From contig NC_045143.1 of assembly GCF_008831285.2 (NCBI RefSeq), forward strand, positions 17,633,655-17,697,654: DNA of 64,000 bases, given 5' to 3'. Origin of the DNA: Nymphaea colorata (taxonomy: Eukaryota; Streptophyta; Magnoliopsida; Nymphaeales; Nymphaeaceae). This document shows positions 1 to 11,465 of the stretch, in pieces. The stretch's first letter is position 1. Each line of letters starts with the position of its first letter. The translations under genes and the position numbers were made by a program. The notes under the pieces were generated by a model. The model was not told the origin of the DNA and ran no database searches. It saw nothing but the letters and a program-made list of their open reading frames with translations.

Positions 1-947
1 AGTATAAATTAATTAGAGAGGGAGAAGGAGATTTTAGAAAGAGAGAGAGATTTTAAAATGGAATACACATATATATTCATATATATGTATATGAGAGTTT
101 GTCAAAGAATATGTTAAATCATAAAGAGAAAATGACAATGAGAAATAGTCATGTGCACGTATACATATATACATATATGTCTTCATGAGAATTGAAATGA
201 AGAAGTAACTTAAAAATATCCGACTTCAATTTTTATATAGGCCGGAGAAGAACTTGGACTCATGCAAGAGCCTCGGCTAAATCTCCAAGGCCTCATTAGA
301 GAGGGTATTTGCTTTAAAAATCTTTTGGAAAACATGATCCTGAATATTTTTTATAAAATCATGATTGTTTGTTACAAGAGGATATATTTCTTCTACTATT
401 GTCAAACATACATGGAATAGAGAGCAACGTGATAAAGCACTCATTTGGGTTCCTAACCAGGTGATTAAAAGGGAAAATAAACATGAGAATGATATGAAAA
501 TGCATTTTAACATGTACATATTCGTGAATGGCTTTCTCGGGTTGGACAAATCCCAACCTCAAAATCATCATAAAAATAAAAAGATCCCAACCCAAACACT
601 CATTCTCGCCGTGCATTTGCTCATTAATTAGGAAAAGTTAATACATCATGCATGAACATCAGTTCAAGCATAAACGATGAATAAAGCAATATAACAAGCA
701 TATTTTTAGAAATAAATAAAGAAATAAAATTTATTTCGCCTTGCTTAGACTCTCGATCCACTCAAAATGTAGCTCTCGATTTCATATAGGAAATCATTTG
801 AGTTTTCTTGCATGGCCATGGGGAGGTGGCAGGAGGAAATAAGAAAAATGAAAACAAGAGGAGAACAACATACCTCGAATCTGGATGACATTAAAAATGA
901 GCTTCTTCCTTTGAATGATTCGTCGGTCACATAGGATGAAGCTTCAA
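1..947. other. intergenic, no gene recognised
   Basis: AT-rich sequence with GA-rich and ATAT-rich patches near the left edge. The open frames here are short, overlap on opposite strands and match no family I recognise. I see nothing functional in it. Confidence 0.5.
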
Positions 948-2473
948 GATGATGAGGGTATTTCTCCCAAGAGATCTCTTCGTGCTCCTTTGAAGAGTTT
1001 GAGCTTAGAAAAGTTTGCTGTCAACGTTGGAGAAGAAGAAGAAGAGAGAAATAGAGAGAAAAAACTAAGAAAAAACTCTAAAACTTCAGATGGAAAGGCA
1101 CTAAAAATTTCCCTAGGGCTAGCTCATGAATAAGAGAGGAGATTGTGGTGGTATTTATAAGGAGTTTTGGAACCAAAAATCAAAATTTGATTTTTTTTTA
1201 ATTTAACAAGATTTTCATGTGAATTTAAAATATTTTTGAATAATTTTTAAATTATTTTTAAAAGTAGAATTTTGACTAAGTGGGGTTAGCCACTAGCCTT
1301 GCAAACACTCCTTTGGGTGTGGGCAGGGCTAATGGCCACCCAGCTAGGTCAAAACCACCCCCAAGAAGATACGGAGGTCTCGGTGCGCAGCGCACTGCAC
1401 GCATCAACACACAGCAGCACGCGACGCGGGGACACGTGCTTGCGCTTGCACGCAGGGTGAGCGTTTGCCCGTGCGCTTGCACATGATTGTGCAGGCTAGC
1501 ATGTCGGCGTGGCCCTGCTGCGTAGAGTTTGCATAAAAGGGGGTGAAACGCCCCCTTATTGTCTTGTATGGACCAATAAGGGGTAGATTTTGCCTCCCTG
1601 GGGTCGTTCAAAGAATTAAAAGAACGTGAAAATGATATTTAAAATATATATTCAAAAGGGGTAAAAATGGTTTCTGTTGAAAATGAAGTCGACCCCATTA
1701 TGAATGATTTTGGGCTCGTTTTAGATCTGGATTTGGTTCAATTGCTTGCCAATACATTCTAATGAGTGATTTAAGCTCAAAGCCACATCTTGGCAGCATA
1801 TTGAAACACAAAACAAAGGGAACGTCCGAGATGATGACAGTATCTCTTCCAAGAGATCTCTTCATACTCCCTCGAAGAGTTTGAGTTTGGAGAAGCATGC
1901 TCTCAAGGTTGGAGAAAAAGAAGAAGAGAAGAAGAGAGAAATGGAGAGAAAAAGCTAAGGAAAAACTCTAAAACTTAAAGTAAGAAAACACTAAAAATTC
2001 TCCAAGGACTAACTCATGCCCAAGAGAGGAGATTGTGGAAGTATTTATAGGGAGTTTTAAAACTTAAAGGGGTGTGGGCAGGGCTAATGCCCACCCATCC
2101 AGGTCAAAACTGTCCCTTCATGCGTTAGCGCGCAATTGTGCGTGCCAGCACGTCGGTTGCACCGAGTTTGCATAAAGGGGGCGAAACGCCTCCCTTGTTG
2201 TCTCGTATGGGCCAATAAGGGGTGGATTTTGCCTCCTAGCCTCCTAGGGGTTGTTCAAAGAATTAAAAGAACATGAAAATGATATTTTAAATATATATTT
2301 AAAAGGGGTAGAAATGGTTTGAGTTGAAAATGAAGCAGACTCTGTTTTGAATGATTATGGGCTCGTTTTAGATCCAGATTGTGTTTAATTTGTCACCGAC
2401 GCTTTCTAGTGAATGATTTAAGCTCAAATTCACACCTTTGCACGAGAATGAATACAAAACAAAGGGAAGGTCC
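948..2473. repeat. diverged tandem direct repeat, period about 882 bp
   Basis: Two diverged copies lie head to tail: unit 1 at 948-1829 and unit 2 at 1830-2473. Both contain, in the same order, a GAAGA-rich stretch, a GAGAGGAGATTGTGG block, a GTGGGCAGGGCTAATG block, a CCAATAAGGGGT block, an AATTAAAAGAAC block and a GGGCTCGTTTTAGATC block. Unit 1 carries a GC-rich patch at about 1280-1520 that is shorter in unit 2. Paired repeats with no gene between them would fit degenerate LTRs or an LTR-derived tandem array, but no primer site or polyprotein is visible, so the class is open. The 111-residue frame across the GC-rich patch looks like chance. Confidence 0.75.
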
Positions 2474-3998
2474 ATGCGTGCACATGCGGCGCTCGATAGC
2501 ATTAAATTTTGTCGTTTGAATCTCGGCTTTAGAATTTGAGTTTGAAATGCTCGATTTGGATTTAAACTTGGGTGTTAGATCTAATTCGAACCTAAGAGTT
2601 GGATTTTGGATTTGAATCTCGTCTCTAAAATTGAGTTTTTTATTTGATTTTTGTGAGATTTATTTTAGATCTAATAGTCGCGAACTTGTTTTGGGTCTAG
2701 GATTGAACTTAGGGTCTAAAAATTTAAATCCAAACGACTTAAAATTTTGTTTGGGTGAAAATAAAATGCAATTTTGTTTTGAAAAATTTAGGATGATAAC
2801 AATGAGTCTGCGCTCCCTTAAGTTAAATAATAATCAGCCTTGGCAGTGCATAACAATGCGACGTACGACTTTTGGGTAATGCCTCCATTATTGGATGACA
2901 GTTTCGGAATTTTACTAATGCATCACATTGGATCTCATTCTCGCGCAATGAATACAATGGGGCAATTATGTCTCTTATCTTTTAAGCCGACTTGACAATT
3001 GTTGCTTTTCCATTATCAAATCCCGAACTGTGCATTTAAGACAGTGGGGAAGTACTTGTTCATTGAAGACGATGGGGGAGTTATGCCTTTCCACGAACTA
3101 TGCATCTAACCAGCTTTACTTCTCAATGACCTCGTTTACTTTAGTCGGTGTGCACTGTTCCCAACTCGGCTCATGATGAGTTATTTCAGGCGTCGTGTCT
3201 TATTTCCAACCAAACTTTAACTTCTCCGTGTAAAGGAAATCAACAGATGGATTCTTTATCTTGGCCGAATGACGCGCAGACTCCTTTAATCAGTGCTTAA
3301 TCAAAAAGAGGAAGGGAAAGAAAGAAAAAAATTTGGAGAAACCTAATTTATTTTTTATCCAAGTCCAAAGTTATCCTTTAAAAAAAAGTTACAAATGTTT
3401 TTCTTTCACCCTCCTTTTTTTGCTTTATGTTCGCCGTTTCGGTAGCCTGCAGCATATAATTAACGTCAAGAACAACATATTTGGTATTTAACAAAAGTAG
3501 ATGATCAACAGTTTCGAAATCAGAATGTGAAAGAATTTAAAGTTCAAAAATCGCCACCAACTCGATGCGCACTACTGTATGAGAAAAAAATGATAAAAAG
3601 GTCAAATAAACTAATTTTTGCCTTTTAGAACAAGGGTGACTCTGTGAGGTTATACTAATCCGACCGAATATACTCAGTATTTGTTCACCAACATCAATAA
3701 TGTGGAGGAGAGAAGAATATATAACACATGATAATAATCATAATAGATATTCAGTTTGATTATTAAATAATCCTCTAAAGGCGAAGTTCGGCTGAGCTCC
3801 GATCACAGTTTCCCGGTGAGGGCAGAAGCATGGGAAAGCTCGGATAAAACACAGTGGTAGCTTTGTTTCCAATGAATGCTTCTTTTATTGTTATGGGGCA
3901 AAAACCGAAGAAGAATCAGCAACCAAATTTATGATTAATCAACAGTGTAAATAATAAACACAAGTTCATTACGTCAAAAGATAATATTCCACATTGGC
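2474..3998. other. intergenic, no gene recognised
   Basis: AT-rich sequence with only short frames. Its right part would hold the 3' flank of the minus-strand PGIP gene. No transposon ends or RNA genes were recognised. Confidence 0.5.
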
Positions 3999-4004
3999 TT
4001 TATT
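3999..4004 (-). terminator. candidate polyadenylation signal of PGIP-1
   Basis: A canonical AATAAA on the minus strand lies about 85 nt downstream of the PGIP-1 stop codon, a usual distance for a plant 3' UTR signal. It is a hexamer match only; plant signals are loose. Confidence 0.45.
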
Positions 4005-4088
4005 CATTACACAAACAGATTCGTTCTCTCTGCGGGAGAAGGAGCACTCAGATCGGCTGTTCATCTACTTTTTTTCCTCTGCAACTTA

Positions 4089-5108
4089 TCAGGGACAATA
4101 AGTGAGGTCAGATATTGGAGGCCCGCAGAGGCAGTTGGTGTGGGAGAAGGAGTACTCGTCGAACTTCTTCATGATGGGTCCTTGGGGGATCCTGCCGCAC
4201 AGCCGGTTGTAGCTGACGTTGAGCACCTGAAGGTTCGTGAGCTGCAGGATACTGTTGGGGATGGCACCATAGATCTCGTTGTGCTCTATGTGCAGCGTCG
4301 TCAGCGTACTGGGGAAGCTGACGATCGAGAAATCGAAGTTGAGGTAGAGATTCCGGGAGATGTCCAGAACTTGGGTGGACTTCGACGACCCAAACAGCCA
4401 CGAGGCGTTACCTTCGAACCTGTTCCTCGAAAGGTCAATGTTGACGAAGTTCATGGCGCCTAGCGACGCCGGGATCTGACCGGAAAGGTTGTTGTGGGAG
4501 AGGTAGAGGTCCGGCACCGATCCCTTGAAGCGGCCGAAAGAGTCGGGGATCTGCCCGGTGAGTTGGTTGCGGTCCAGGTGGAGAGCGCCTAGCTTGGGAA
4601 GCTGGGCCAGGCTGGGCGGAATCGGACCGCTCAACTGGTTGAAGGAGAGATCGAGGTAGGTAAGGGCGCGGAGGCTGGAGAGGCAGGCGGGGATAGGACC
4701 GGACAGCTGGTTCCAGTCGAGGCGCAGGAAGGTGAGGCGGGTGAGGGCGCAGATGGCCGGCGGGATGGGGCCGGTGAGGCCGGTGAGCTTCCGCATTGTG
4801 AGCTGCGTGAGGGTCGTGAGCTTTCCCACGGAAGGGGAGATGGTGCCGGAGACGTTGCCGGCGAAGATTTCGAGCTGGGAGATGCGGTTCGTCTTCGGGT
4901 CGCAGGTGACGGTGAGCCAGCTGCAGCAGTCTACCTTGGGGTCCCATGAGATGAGCAGGTAGGGGTTGCCCATGGCCCTCTTGATGTCGAGGAGGACGGC
5001 CATGTCGTCCGGATTGCAACGGCCGGCCGAAAGGGCAGGCGAGAAGAAGAGGAAGAGGAAGAGGGAGAGGAAGGGGAGAAGGCAGGCAGGGCGACGGCCG
5101 GAAGCCAT
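4089..5108 (-). CDS. polygalacturonase-inhibiting protein (PGIP-1), secreted LRR protein
   Basis: Intronless, 339 residues, the usual PGIP length. PGIPs act in the cell wall, binding microbial or insect endopolygalacturonases and slowing pectin breakdown. Residues 1-28 form a signal peptide with a long Leu/Phe core ending in a small-residue site. Residues 31-70 are the N-terminal LRR cap, starting CNPDD and containing the DCCSW cysteine pair. About ten plant extracellular LRRs (LxxLxLxxNxLSGxIP) fill roughly residues 77-305, including the family-typical LYLSHNNLSGQIP and LNVSYNRLCGRIP. The C-terminal cap keeps the NCLCGPP cysteine pattern but ends in TYCP rather than the common CK. Several N-glycosylation sequons are visible (NVS, NLS, NAS). 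The frame is open 49 codons further upstream, to 5255, but the Met at 5108 is chosen because the signal peptide follows it directly and a TATA box lies between the two starts. The gene is GC-rich against AT-rich surroundings. A related LRR-receptor-like role cannot be excluded, but there is no kinase or membrane segment. Confidence 0.93.
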   Translation of the reverse strand: MASGRRPACLLPFLSLFLFLFFSPALSAGRCNPDDMAVLLDIKRAMGNPYLLISWDPKVDCCSWLTVTCDPKTNRISQLEIFAGNVSGTISPSVGKLTTLTQLTMRKLTGLTGPIPPAICALTRLTFLRLDWNQLSGPIPACLSSLRALTYLDLSFNQLSGPIPPSLAQLPKLGALHLDRNQLTGQIPDSFGRFKGSVPDLYLSHNNLSGQIPASLGAMNFVNIDLSRNRFEGNASWLFGSSKSTQVLDISRNLYLNFDFSIVSFPSTLTTLHIEHNEIYGAIPNSILQLTNLQVLNVSYNRLCGRIPQGPIMKKFDEYSFSHTNCLCGPPISDLTYCP

Positions 5109-5176
5109 TTTCTTATACATGTAGAGCTCAATTCTTCCGATGGGATAAGTGCGAGTATAGGCACTTGCTTCACCCA

Positions 5177-5183
5177 ATTTATA
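5177..5183 (-). promoter_or_regulatory. TATA box of PGIP-1
   Basis: Reads TATAAAT on the minus strand (CTATAAATTGG in context), about 70 nt upstream of the chosen ATG at 5108. Transcription would start near 5150, giving a short 5' leader of about 40 nt and placing the upstream in-frame ATG at 5255 outside the transcript. Confidence 0.6.
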
Positions 5184-8093
5184 GCTGTTCCCCGCCGTTG
5201 ATAATTGGGCTTTTGGAGGAAAGGAGAAGCGAGGTTGCGGCAGGATAGGTCGCAAGTTGAGAAGGAAACGCCTGTGCCTTCATTGTTTCAGCACACGGTC
5301 TCGAGTTCAGAGTCCCGCAGATCGCAATTGTCGTTGACTTGTCACATTAAATGAGAAAATATTTAAAAACGAACTTTCAAACCCTCATTGAAGCATCGGC
5401 CGGTGGGTTTGTAATTCGACGATCAAAAGGTAATACTTCTCAGTACTCAATCTAAAAGGAGTAATTGTAAATTCACCAAAATCTTATATGATTCCAGGAG
5501 CAAAAGAAAGAGGGAGAAGCTTTGGCATGCACGGGTATCTTCTTGAAACCCTCATTGATAATGTTAGTTATTTTTTATATTAACCGTCAGTTTATTAAAT
5601 GCACACTTCTGGTAAGATAACCGGACTTAGATTTTAGTTAATTGGTGAGCAAATGAGGCAAAGTGACTATAACACAGGTTTTTGTGACTCTAATCGGCTT
5701 TTTCATGAATCATAGCCAGGCAAGAGAAGCGACAGGGAAGTGGCTCTGCGGGTCAAACACTCATCCCGTGTGTTCCACTCCTCACAAGGTACGTATCATG
5801 TGATTGTGAAGGACAAGTTTGTCCTTCTAAAAGTTTTTTTCTCTTCTTTTCGTTTTCATTTTTACATGCTTACTTTGTTTATGCAGATATTTTTGGGTTA
5901 GCTGTGCACAAGTAGGAACCTCTGTGTAAAATGACCAGGGTGCCCCCCTGTCTAAAAGAAAAGTCCAAATGGTAAAATTTCCAAAATATCTATCTCTATG
6001 ACAAAAATACCCTAAAATCCGTTTGGTGCATATTCACTCCAATATTTTATTTATTTGGCATCCAAAAATCCATCTTTTGATCTAACAAATAATTAATTCG
6101 CTAGGAGAGAAATCAGTGGGCTGCAGACACCCATGCTCCCACGAATGAGAATGGGAAAAGGAGAACTTAGCCATTAGAGAGAGTCAAACTAGACAGATCA
6201 ATAGATTCAATGCGCCGGTGGTACCGTGAATTAAAGACAACGCTGGGAGTTAGAAAAATAATTGAGGCTTCGAATCTCCATGTAATTGTTATTATGCTTC
6301 ATGTAATTGTTATTATGCTTCATGTAATTGTTATTATGCTTCCGGTGTTACTCTTTTAAATGAGAATGATGGCATACGCTAATTTTTAATAAGTTCATTA
6401 CATCCCAAAAAAGTTTTGAACGACGAAGGTTTGGACCTCTCACCCAGCGGGGTTATCTCTGCCCACTCTTAAAAATTTTACTTTTTACAAAAAGATAAAA
6501 GTACCCATGAGAAAAAAACAAACTCCCTCTAGAAGGAAAAAGAAAAATGCCACTGGAAAGCACTAAACGCCGAAAGCATGTTTGAAAAAGTTTGTGAAGT
6601 TAAGAGAAAAAAAGGCTAATTAGAATATTATATCTTTAAGAGAGTACCAAGATGCTCCCTTAAACAACGTGGAAGAGGCCCACTGTTTTTGTCCGGTCAA
6701 GTCAAACAACGCGAGCCCTAATGTTAAAAATGAGTACTGGTGTAGATGGACCTTGAAAACGATCGATTTGAGCGGATGATCAATCGAGCGCCTTTTCGAT
6801 AACTCATGTCGTAGCAATTCGTGGTCTTTATCATAATCCGAGCCCGCTGGAGAACATCTGAAATAATGAATAAATTAAGCTTGTCTACGCTTGACCTTGC
6901 CAAAGACGGACGCAGCTGATCAAAAAAAAAAAAAAAAACTTATTTTTATATTGATATTTGTGAGTAATTTTTTTTTCAATCACATATTGGTGCTACTTAA
7001 AATTTATAAATTTTATACCTAGTGACCCTTAGCGAGAATTTTTCTGACTCGGCTCCTCACCTTGCATTAAAAATGTATCAATTTAGCTAATTAGTTGGCG
7101 AACGGAGACTGAGTGTAGGTGGAGCATAGAAGAATTATGAGCGCCGTGTTGGTATTCAATTTCAGGACAAAATTATGCTTATACTTGTTTAGCAATTGAC
7201 CTCACTTGATCAAGCGGAAATTGTTCAACTGAGTGCTGCCAGCGGGACAGGCTGGAGATGCGGATAAGCTCGACCGTTTGTCCATTTCTAGGCTCAAACT
7301 TCAAATCTTGGCGTCCTTGTCTCTGTTTGGTATGAAGGGAAGAATATTTACTTGGAGCAATTTTGGAAATCTGAGTTCCCTTTGCTTGTCGTATCCCTGT
7401 ACGTGCATGATATGCGGCCCCCACATTCTTAAATTTTATGGCTGCTTTGTAGACAAACACTGGCCGTGATCAGCAGATCTTGTTGGCCCCCTTCCTTTTA
7501 CATCTTTTGAAAAAAGGTGGATGCGTCTTTCAGCCTTAATTTCAAAGATGGACTTGAGTGGGTGAGGCACATCTCGGCTTGTGTCGGCTTACACAATCCC
7601 ACACAAAATCACCTATTTACATATCAACGCCTCATGATAGTTTGCCTATTTATATATTATTGCATATTAGCTATTTTATCTATGTATTTAAATGGTTTAA
7701 GGCTTTTTGAATTAGTGTTCCTCAATTTCTGGCTACACCACTGCATATATCTAACTTTTCTGGTACTTAATTTTGCCTTTTGTTAATGATACCTAATTTC
7801 TAATATCATTTTAAGTTAAAAATTGTCTTCAGTATTGAAAAAACTGGAATATGTACTGGAGGCCTAATTAAATGGCTAGGGTGGCCACTGTTCCAAATCA
7901 CTCCCCCTTGTCCCCACGAAAAGCCTATTCAAGCAGCTTAACAAGGAAGTAGATAGTTAAAGCTGGAAGAAAAACTTGATGCTACCGTTGAAGGGAGGTG
8001 GTTAAGCTGGAGATATCATTACTAAGTTGGCATAATGGTGCATTGGGTTCCAAGTATCTGGTTCTCTTACCTTGATTCTCTTTACTATTGTTC
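5184..8093. other. PGIP intergenic region, no gene recognised
   Basis: The stretch between the two divergent PGIP genes up to the copia relic. It holds a 21-bp minisatellite at 6279-6341, an A-run near 6930 and short frames with no recognised family. Upstream control elements of PGIP-1 are expected in the left part, but I cannot point to specific sites beyond the TATA box. Confidence 0.5.
6279..6341. repeat. 21-bp minisatellite, three perfect copies
   Basis: The unit CATGTAATTGTTATTATGCTT is repeated three times head to tail without mismatches, so the expansion is recent. It lies about 1.2 kb upstream of the PGIP-1 start codon. Confidence 0.9.
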
Positions 8094-8590
8094 CAGTTAC
8101 AAATAACTCAAGAAACACAAAGAGAGAAAGCATAAAATAGGAGACAAGAATTTTTAGAGTGGTTCGGTGCAAACCTACGTCCACTGTTCTTCTCTATCGA
8201 ATTGTTATGCTGGATCAACATTTTTTAGAGAGGCTTTCAGTATGTATTTCTTGTACAAGGGGAGGAATTCACAACGGTCTTACAATTTTCTTTTGGCAAG
8301 AACCATGGTGGGTTTCCTAAATATTGTTTTATGAATCAATATTAGCTTGTTTCCATCTTCATCGTTTCCTTGTCTTCCATTGGAGGGATTACCGTTGGAG
8401 AATTCTCCTACCCTATTTGTGTCTTCTTTCCCATTCTTTAGACTTCATTTAATAGCGTTTCTCAAGCTCATTGTGGAGATTTCTGCATTGAGCTTGCTAA
8501 TAAAACACTTCTATCTTCGGGTTGGAAGTGCCTTGGTTAATATATTTGCAATTTGATTTTCAGAAGAAAATTTAATAGTTTTTACATAAT
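8094..8590 (-). pseudogene. Ty1/copia relic: polyprotein C-terminus plus 3' LTR piece
   Basis: On the minus strand, 8580-8515 reads SSENQIANILTKALP, the conserved end of copia RNase H (usually EDQIADILTKALP), followed by stops. Downstream of it (8094-8340) is an LTR-like stretch carrying GTGGTTCGGT followed by CCTACGTCCAC, a word pair also present in the LTRs of copia elements B and C in this window. No gag, integrase or second LTR accompanies it, so it is a truncated 3' end. Confidence 0.7.
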
Positions 8591-9575
8591 TTTAACATGA
8601 ATTTTATCGATATTATACATTTAATGATTTTAGTCCTTTACGCTTCACTTCACCTCGGAATGCTGCATCTCATTTCACAGGCCCAGTGCTTTAACACGTT
8701 AGCAACATTGATTTTTATACTTTTTTTGTTCTTGTAAGGGACTCTGACCAGAAGTATTCTGATCATTATAGATTTTGGTACACTCGTGCACCCGAAGTGC
8801 AAGTAATCAACTTCCGTTAAGGAGCGTGACATGGGAAGGCAGTGGTGCACCCCCCTGCTAATCATTTCAAGCTCACCGAACATGACTGCCTGGATGCATT
8901 GAAGGACCGGTCAAATAAGCAGCTGTGAACAATGTACTACATCGTGGACCCTTCAACCCACTAATGTCTATTGCCAACCCAGCAACACCACACCTTCTTG
9001 GCATATTCCTCCACTTCTTATTAAGGAGCAAATAGGATCTCAGGTCCACTGGGAATTTACATTGCTTTTGAGGAAAGTCTTATTTGGGGACGTAACTATT
9101 ACGCTCTATCTTAAATAAGCAGAAGGCTGTAATCCTCACTTTCAGTAACATGGGGTCGGTGTCGCTCGAAAAGTGTTGTAACAGAAAAGAGGGAGCAAAA
9201 GAAAAAGAAAGGCACTTATTAGAAAGCTCCAAAGCTAAAACCGACGTCAAAAACATGATGCTTGAAACTAGCTGTGTGGAACAATATCTCGACAGTGAAA
9301 AGAAATTGGTAAGTCAATTTTGGTAACTTCTTTTTCGAAGTATCAAAAGCTGGCAAATAGATTTGTAGCAGACAAGGCTGATTGAACTACATACCATTTT
9401 TTGGTTAGGGCAAGCAGTGGACCCAACAAATTAATGGATTCCTCTTATCTTCAAGACTCGCCGCCGCCGTTGTTGAAACTTCCACTCCTTTTCTCAGCAG
9501 CCACCGCTGCCCAGAACTAGCATAAAGATGACCCTGGCAAAGATCCAGACTCATTCGATCCATTGGCCGATCGAA
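8591..9575. other. upstream region of PGIP-2
   Basis: AT-rich sequence between the copia relic and PGIP-2. No recognised gene. It should contain the PGIP-2 promoter, but I see no clear TATA box at a good spacing; GCATAAAG just before the first in-frame ATG at 9528 is a weak candidate only. Confidence 0.4.
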
Positions 9576-10571
9576 ATGTCTTCCTTCATTGATCTCATCT
9601 TCACCTTCTTCCTCTTCCTTACACTCTCCTCCAGTACAACCGCCTACCGATGGCGGTGCGTCCCGGAGGACCGGCAAATCCTGCAGGATATCAACAAGGA
9701 GTTGAACAACACGATGTCGAACGGATGGTTACCGGACGAGGATTGCTGTCAGCACTATATTGGTGTTTCTTGCGATTTTGACACCAGCAGGGTGAACGCG
9801 ATTGCTTTTAACGGCATACCCATTCCCCGGATTCCACCGTCCCTTGCCCGTGTCCCCTACCTGAAACAGCTTTTCATACGGAAAATACCAGGCCTAACCG
9901 GCGAGATCCCGGAGTTCCTGTCCAACCTGACGGGGCTTACCTGGCTGGAAATCAGCTGGACGAACGTCACCGGTCCCATCCCCCGTTGGCTCCACCGGCT
10001 CCCTCAGCTGGAATCCCTCGTTCTCAACTATAACCGACTCTCTGGCACGATACCACCTTACCTCTTCGACTTGCCCAACTTAAACTGGCTGCGGCTTGAC
10101 CGCAACCAGCTCACCGGTTCAATACCCGAGGCATTCGGCCGGTTCAAGGGCAACTCCATTTTCCTCGCACACAACATGCTCACCGGTCAGGTGCCCAAGT
10201 CCCTCGCACACATCGACTGGAGTCAGATCGAACTGCAATGGAACAGTCTCATTGGCGACCCTTCTCCCCTGTTCAACAATCGGTCCAAAACACTATTGCA
10301 GCTCGATCTGTCCCGGAATCTGTTCGATTTCGATCTCACCGCCGTTCAGATTCCGGTGGACAAGCTGTATAGGTTCGATCTCTCGCACAACATGGTACGC
10401 GGCAGCATCCCCAAGGAAATGGTGAACGCTACCAGCTTGGGGATCTTCAACGTGAGCTACAACAGGCTCTGTGGGAGGATTCCTTATGCAGGTCAACTCC
10501 TGCAATTCGACAACACCACCTTCTTCCACAACCGCTGCCTCTGTGGCCCTCCTCTCTCTGTGACGTGTTAG
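9576..10571 (+). CDS. diverged polygalacturonase-inhibiting protein-like (PGIP-2)
   Basis: Intronless, 331 residues from the chosen Met. An in-frame ATG at 9528 would add 16 mostly polar residues; the start at 9576 puts a classic signal peptide (residues about 3-25) first. The N-terminal cap has RCVPEDRQIL and a cysteine pair DCCQH, where most PGIPs and PGIP-1 have CCxW. About ten extracellular LRRs follow, with RLDRNQLTGSIPEAFGRFKG and FNVSYNRLCGRIP typical of PGIPs. The C-terminal cap HNRCLCGPPLSVTC keeps the cysteines. Sequons NLT, NVT, NRS, NAT and NTT suggest heavy glycosylation. It is a paralogue of PGIP-1 but clearly less canonical: several LRRs depart from consensus (for example FLAHNMLTGQVP), which would change the inhibitor surface. 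The reading frame is intact, so I expect a functional secreted protein, with uncertain target. Confidence 0.9.
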   Translation: MSSFIDLIFTFFLFLTLSSSTTAYRWRCVPEDRQILQDINKELNNTMSNGWLPDEDCCQHYIGVSCDFDTSRVNAIAFNGIPIPRIPPSLARVPYLKQLFIRKIPGLTGEIPEFLSNLTGLTWLEISWTNVTGPIPRWLHRLPQLESLVLNYNRLSGTIPPYLFDLPNLNWLRLDRNQLTGSIPEAFGRFKGNSIFLAHNMLTGQVPKSLAHIDWSQIELQWNSLIGDPSPLFNNRSKTLLQLDLSRNLFDFDLTAVQIPVDKLYRFDLSHNMVRGSIPKEMVNATSLGIFNVSYNRLCGRIPYAGQLLQFDNTTFFHNRCLCGPPLSVTC

Positions 10572-11186
10572 AAGAAGGCCCACAATCACTCCCCTAGCTC
10601 CACGCCTCTGTGCTGGCCAACTAGTTATATATATGTCCACGTCTCTTTCTTGTTTCTTTCGTTTTTACCTGCTTTTTTTTTTTCCTTGCTTTCCACTCCT
10701 CCTCTAGGCAGCATACTTTTTTATCTTAAGATGCTTCTTAAGCTGCCAATCGTCTTTTAGAGTTTGCCTATTGTATCAAGTAATAAGTTGATGATGAGTG
10801 TACTAATCAATTCTGATGAATAAGTGTAATGTCATCGAACGTATATTTACTTCACAGAAGGTTTCAGTAATATGATCTGAAATTAATGGTGATCTCGACG
10901 TGAAAAGGTACTTATAAATTTCTTGTTGTCACTCTCAAAAGGATGAAGCCGCATGGGAGTCTTTTGTCCTTTCGTGAAGCTTGGCTTTTCTTGCAAACTA
11001 TTTGATTTGTGTGGGTTAACCAAGGGCTAGACCACCGGCTGCTCAACTGAAAATCAAGTAAATTAAGAGAGAATCAGTCCTCAAATTGACTATTTTACCT
11101 GTAATAAACAGGAACATTGATTAAAAAAGGAAATTTCTGAAACCATGTATGTTCATTCCTTTCTCTCTCTCTGTATGTGTGCCTAA
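10572..11186. other. 3' flank of PGIP-2
   Basis: Likely 3' UTR followed by AT-rich spacer. AATAAG-type sequences near 10780 and 10820 could serve as polyadenylation signals. No other gene seen. Confidence 0.4.
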
Positions 11187-11419
11187 GGCTCTGTTTGATG
11201 CACAGCTCAAACGTGGCTTGCTCTTCTTAAAGGAGAGACGAAAATTCCCGTTCATCGAGGGAAAAATTCCTTATTTGTATGGATTTACCGCCCACCGTCA
11301 AATACGAAAGTTTTTCCCCTGCTCGAGAGCTTGGATTTGGAGAAATTTCACCTGAAAAAAAGGTCGTACCCCCTCAGACTTTTTTTCCAAAAATAATTTT
11401 TTTTAGGGCTTTCTTCAGA

Positions 11420-11465
<46 letters not shown>

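Noticed and set aside
1276-1611. 111-residue minus frame and a 68-residue plus frame over a GC-rich patch
   Set aside because: Both lie inside a diverged non-coding tandem repeat; the frame is not kept in the second copy.
4108-5019. Several open frames of 76-194 residues on both strands across the PGIP-1 gene
   Set aside because: They are out-of-frame or antisense shadows of a GC-rich coding sequence; only the 4089-5108 minus frame has LRRs and a signal peptide.
7233-7469. Plus frame with GRIFTWSN, resembling the FTWSN motif of LINE endonucleases
   Set aside because: A six-residue similarity alone; no following RLDRFL-type block or RT is present nearby.
10096-10640. Open frames of 109 and 115 residues overlapping PGIP-2
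   Set aside because: Shadows of the PGIP-2 gene in other frames, with no domain.
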